Part shown: positions 6,032 through 7,911 of the stretch, piece by piece
Position numbering within the stretch: position 1 is the first letter of the stretch
How the letters are laid out: every line of letters begins with the position of its first letter
Source of the DNA: Micrococcaceae bacterium
Lineage (GTDB): Bacteria; Actinomycetota; Actinomycetes; Actinomycetales; Micrococcaceae
Length of the DNA stretch: 7,911 nt
Direction of reading: 5' to 3'
Assembly (NCBI GenBank): GCA_003486025.1
Contig: DNHA01000188.1
Span: forward strand, 271-8,181
The notes under the pieces: model-generated
Databases searched by the model: none
Told to the model about the DNA's origin: nothing
The model's input: only the letters and a program-made list of their open reading frames with translations
Made by a program: the position numbers and the translations under genes

Positions 6032-6667
6032 CTATTTTCGCCGAGTCCACCAACGCCGCTTGGGCTCGCTTGCATTCTGCGCAGACGGCTGGACCGGGGC
6101 ACTGCGGCGCTCCCTCCACGCTTGCAGTTCCTCATCAATGCTGCGCAGCTTGGTGATGACCGGGGGACCACCAAGCAGTTGGCGGCGTGCTTCGACAATA
6201 CGCTGGTTGAAGTCGTTCAGGTGTGCGCGGACCATTGCGGCCGTGGGCAAAGCGTCCAGTGTCTGCTCAAGGCGCTGGTCTTCTACCCGCAAGGTCAAAG
6301 CCGGCGGACCTAATCCAGTGAGCTGTTCGCGGCGCATCATTGATTTCAGCCACCAGTCCGGATCATCGGTGGACGTCAGGTGATCGATGTTCTGACCGGA
6401 CAGCGCCAGATTATCGAAGTCTCCCCGGGCGAAAGCTTCATCTAATACGGTATTGGCTACTTCCCAGGCTTCGTCCTGTGCGTGGAACTGCAACGGTGTG
6501 CGCGGAGGACCGCTCACGCTGGGGAGGCCGGTCTTCTGCGCGTATTCGTCCACTGGAACAGGTGCTTCGGGCTTGGAGTCTAACTTATACCTGGCAGCTT
6601 TCAGCGCTGCCTGATGGGACGAGTTCTCTGGTAGCTTCTGCACCCTTCCATACTGGCACCACCACAA
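6032..6667 (-). CDS. DUF1992 protein (DnaJ homologue subfamily C member 28 conserved domain)
   Basis: A cytosolic protein of unknown biochemical function, up to 211 residues, with no signal peptide or membrane segment. The diagnostic stretch is at about 66-120: E-V-A-N-T-V-L-D-E-A-F-A-R-G-D-F-D-N-L-A-L-S-G-Q, then D-D-P-D-W-W-L-K. This matches the DUF1992 pattern of an I/L-D-E-A, R-G-x-F-D-N-L, Gly-turn and D-P-x-W-W/L. A second conserved part at 137-180 contains L-N-D-F-N-Q-R-I-V-E-A-R-R and G-G-P-P. The usual L-P-G-K-G-K-P-L loop is altered to L-A-L-S-G-Q-N-I. A J-domain itself is absent, so this is the stand-alone form. The tail is basic and ends W-W-T-R-R-K. The start is uncertain: TTG at 6667 (no ribosome site) or GTG at 6643 (GGAAGG immediately adjacent). 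It is convergent with rpsN and divergent from the SDR gene. Confidence 0.83.
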   Translation of the reverse strand: MWWCQYGRVQKLPENSSHQAALKAARYKLDSKPEAPVPVDEYAQKTGLPSVSGPPRTPLQFHAQDEAWEVANTVLDEAFARGDFDNLALSGQNIDHLTSTDDPDWWLKSMMRREQLTGLGPPALTLRVEDQRLEQTLDALPTAAMVRAHLNDFNQRIVEARRQLLGGPPVITKLRSIDEELQAWRERRSAPVQPSAQNASEPKRRWWTRRK

Positions 6668-6748
6668 TCATTTCGGCAACGGGTGATGAACTGCCCTTCA
6701 CGGGCAATGAGCACGTGTTGCGTGGGTCGAGCATAGTAGCGTTGAGCT
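6668..6748. promoter_or_regulatory. Divergent promoter region between the DUF1992 and SDR genes
   Basis: These 81 bp separate two divergent genes and must hold the start signals of both if each has its own promoter. A perfect inverted repeat TGCCC-N5-GGGCA lies at 6692-6706, and the palindrome CACGTG at 6712-6717. No convincing -35/-10 pair is visible on either strand. Confidence 0.4.
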
Positions 6749-7744
6749 ATGAACACTGAAGCCCGTGTTGGAGCCCTTGACCTCTTAGGCTACGGATCCC
6801 CGTACCCTGATGTGTACCGCAACCGCGGCAGATGGGCCGGACTCGGCGAGGGAAAAACTGCGGTCGTCACTGGCGCCAACGCAGGTTTAGGGTTTTTTAC
6901 CAGCCTTGCTCTGGCTGCCAGCGGTGCCCGCGTAGTGCTAGCGTGCCGTGACGAGACCAAAGCAGCGCGAGCGATCGAGGCTATTGAGCACAGAGTTCCG
7001 CATGCAGAACTCGAATATCTCCCCTTTGACTCGGCCTCGCTGGAATCTGCCAGTGCGCTGGGCCAAGTGCTACGCCACCGCCAGATAGATATCCTCATCG
7101 CTAACGCAGGGATTATCCGCTGTCCAGAAACGCGAACTCCCGGAAGCCTGGGTTATGAGCTGGCCATGGCCACAAACTTTCTCGGACACGCCCGGTTGGT
7201 CGGCGAACTCGCCGAAACTTTCCGCACGCGTCCGCTGAGATTTATCGGGTTGGGATCCATTTCGACGAACATGCTGAAAACCAATCCCGCAGACTTGGCG
7301 CTTACCGGAAGCTATCACCCCTACCGCGCTTACGTACAGTCCAAAGCGGCACTGCAGTCTTTCACCTTGGCCTTGGACCATCGGCTCAAACAGCTATCGT
7401 GGCCGTCGCGTTCCATTGCGATACACCCCGGATATTCAATTTCGGGGCTCACCGCACAGGTGCCGGGAGTCAACGAACCGGCCTACTTCAAGCGCTTTCA
7501 AGGCCAGCTTCAGGCGAGTTTCGCGCAGGGCAAACACGAAGGTGCTGTCAATATTGTGGAAGCGGCATTGAACCGCGGAATCGACTCGAGCCCCCGGGGA
7601 ACCTGTATTGCTCCAAAATTTCTTTCAAAAGGCGAATCCGTCCTAGCCAGAGCAGCAAAGATAACCCGGCAGAAGCGACTTATGGACCCCGTATGGAAAA
7701 TTTTTGTTGAAGCAAATCATGGAAGAGATCCCTTCCAAATTTGA
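6749..7744 (+). CDS. Short-chain dehydrogenase/reductase (SDR family NAD(P)-dependent oxidoreductase)
   Basis: Soluble oxidoreductase of 331 residues that should interconvert an alcohol and a carbonyl using NAD(P). The Rossmann fold begins near residue 36 (G-K-T-A-V-V-T-G-A-N-A-G-L-G), with the TGxxxGxG motif at 41-48. Arg68 in the A-C-R-D segment after the second strand favours NADP(H). Further landmarks are Asp94 in L-P-F-D, the N-A-G motif at 119-121, Asn143, Ser170/172 in L-G-S-I-S, and the catalytic Tyr195-x-x-x-Lys199. H-P-G-Y at 226-229 matches the usual PG after strand six. The arrangement resembles the retinol dehydrogenase/WW-oxidoreductase-like SDR group, but the substrate is unknown. 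An N-terminal extension of about 35 residues (L-G-Y-G-S-P-Y-P-D-V-Y) precedes the fold. An in-frame TGA at 6743-6745 makes ATG 6749 the earliest start; the ribosome site is weak. The gene stands alone. Confidence 0.92.
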   Translation: MNTEARVGALDLLGYGSPYPDVYRNRGRWAGLGEGKTAVVTGANAGLGFFTSLALAASGARVVLACRDETKAARAIEAIEHRVPHAELEYLPFDSASLESASALGQVLRHRQIDILIANAGIIRCPETRTPGSLGYELAMATNFLGHARLVGELAETFRTRPLRFIGLGSISTNMLKTNPADLALTGSYHPYRAYVQSKAALQSFTLALDHRLKQLSWPSRSIAIHPGYSISGLTAQVPGVNEPAYFKRFQGQLQASFAQGKHEGAVNIVEAALNRGIDSSPRGTCIAPKFLSKGESVLARAAKITRQKRLMDPVWKIFVEANHGRDPFQI

Positions 7745-7750
7745 GCCGGC

Positions 7751-7762
7751 GTGAACTTTCAC
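7751..7762 (+). repeat. Small palindrome after the SDR gene
   Basis: GTGAA-CT-TTCAC is a perfect inverted repeat 7 bp after the SDR stop. No T-run follows it. It could be an operator for the gene beyond the window or a weak 3' hairpin. Confidence 0.35.
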
Positions 7763-7775
7763 ACCTCGAAAGATC

Positions 7776-7788
7776 GCTGATTTTCAGC
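7776..7788 (+). repeat. Second small palindrome after the SDR gene
   Basis: GCTGA-TTT-TCAGC is a perfect 5-bp inverted repeat followed by AAAAA. The tail has the wrong sense for a plus-strand terminator. Confidence 0.35.
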
Positions 7789-7871
7789 AAAAACCGCGGA
7801 ACTGTGCGCTTATCGTCGGTAAATGCTGGTAAGTTCTCTCAAGTAAGCCCGTGCGAGCGTGCGGCATCCAA

Positions 7872-7885
7872 ATCCCGAACGGGAT
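7872..7885 (+). repeat. Palindrome in the leader of the next gene
   Basis: ATCCCG-AA-CGGGAT is a perfect 14-bp palindrome 15 bp before the ribosome site at 7901. In RNA it would form a 5-bp stem with a GAAC loop. It may be an operator or a leader hairpin. Confidence 0.4.
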
Positions 7886-7900
7886 GAGGATCACTAGTCC

Positions 7901-7906
7901 AGGAGG
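7901..7906 (+). promoter_or_regulatory. Strong ribosome binding site of a gene beyond the window
   Basis: AGGAGG, five bases before the end of the window, is a full Shine-Dalgarno match. A plus-strand gene should begin within a few bases after 7911. A possible extended -10 (TG-G-TAAGTT, 7827-7835) upstream is weak. Confidence 0.7.
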
Positions 7907-7911
7907 ACCAC

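Noticed and set aside
6340..6759. 139-codon plus-strand frame opposite the DUF1992 gene
   Set aside because: The minus strand carries a conserved domain over the same bases; the plus-strand translation has none.
7776..7793. Terminator of the SDR gene
   Set aside because: The hairpin is followed by A, not T, on the plus strand, and on the minus strand the T-run precedes the stem.
1..7911. CRISPR array, insertion sequence, toxin-antitoxin or phage genes
   Set aside because: No regularly spaced repeats, transposase, integrase or small paired toxin-like genes are present.

Overview
The window reads as chromosomal DNA of a moderately GC-rich actinobacterium. A Micrococcaceae member such as Glutamicibacter or Arthrobacter is my best guess. 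It rests on the protein style (lipoprotein-first polyamine operon, 78-residue L28 beginning MAAVCQVTG, cysteine-free S14 of 101 residues), the codon use and the gene grouping, not on a database match. I see no phage, IS element, CRISPR array, tRNA or rRNA.

Left part (1-4118): a four-gene polyamine-type ABC importer on the plus strand in the order binding lipoprotein, ATPase, permease, permease (potD-potA-potB-potC type). The first gene is cut by the window start. The genes are packed tightly (3-6 bp gap, 4-bp ATGA overlap, 6-9 bp gap), so they should form one transcript, closed by a strong hairpin plus T-rich tail at 4074-4118.

Middle (4119-4952): a spacer holding one doubtful 57-codon frame, then a MarR-family regulator (4389-4889). 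Its promoter region carries two adjacent perfect inverted repeats, one of which contains the candidate -10 box. This suggests autoregulation.

Ribosomal part (4890-6018): about 330 bp without a convincing gene but with several inverted repeats, followed by rpmB (L28), rpmG (L33) and rpsN (S14). L33 and S14 have no cysteine, and L28 has only one, so all three are the zinc-independent (C-) forms. The cluster ends in a long cTTCGg-capped terminator. I see no obvious Zur box, which fits the idea that in this lineage these are housekeeping copies; that is inference.

Right part (6019-7911): a minus-strand DUF1992 (DnaJC28 conserved-domain) protein, convergent with rpsN, and divergent from it a plus-strand short-chain dehydrogenase/reductase. 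The last 167 bp are non-coding, contain three small palindromes and end in a strong Shine-Dalgarno sequence (AGGAGG), so a further plus-strand gene must begin just beyond the window. The functions are mostly ordinary. I did not find a clearly new system; the best leads are the MarR operator pair and the rpmB leader.
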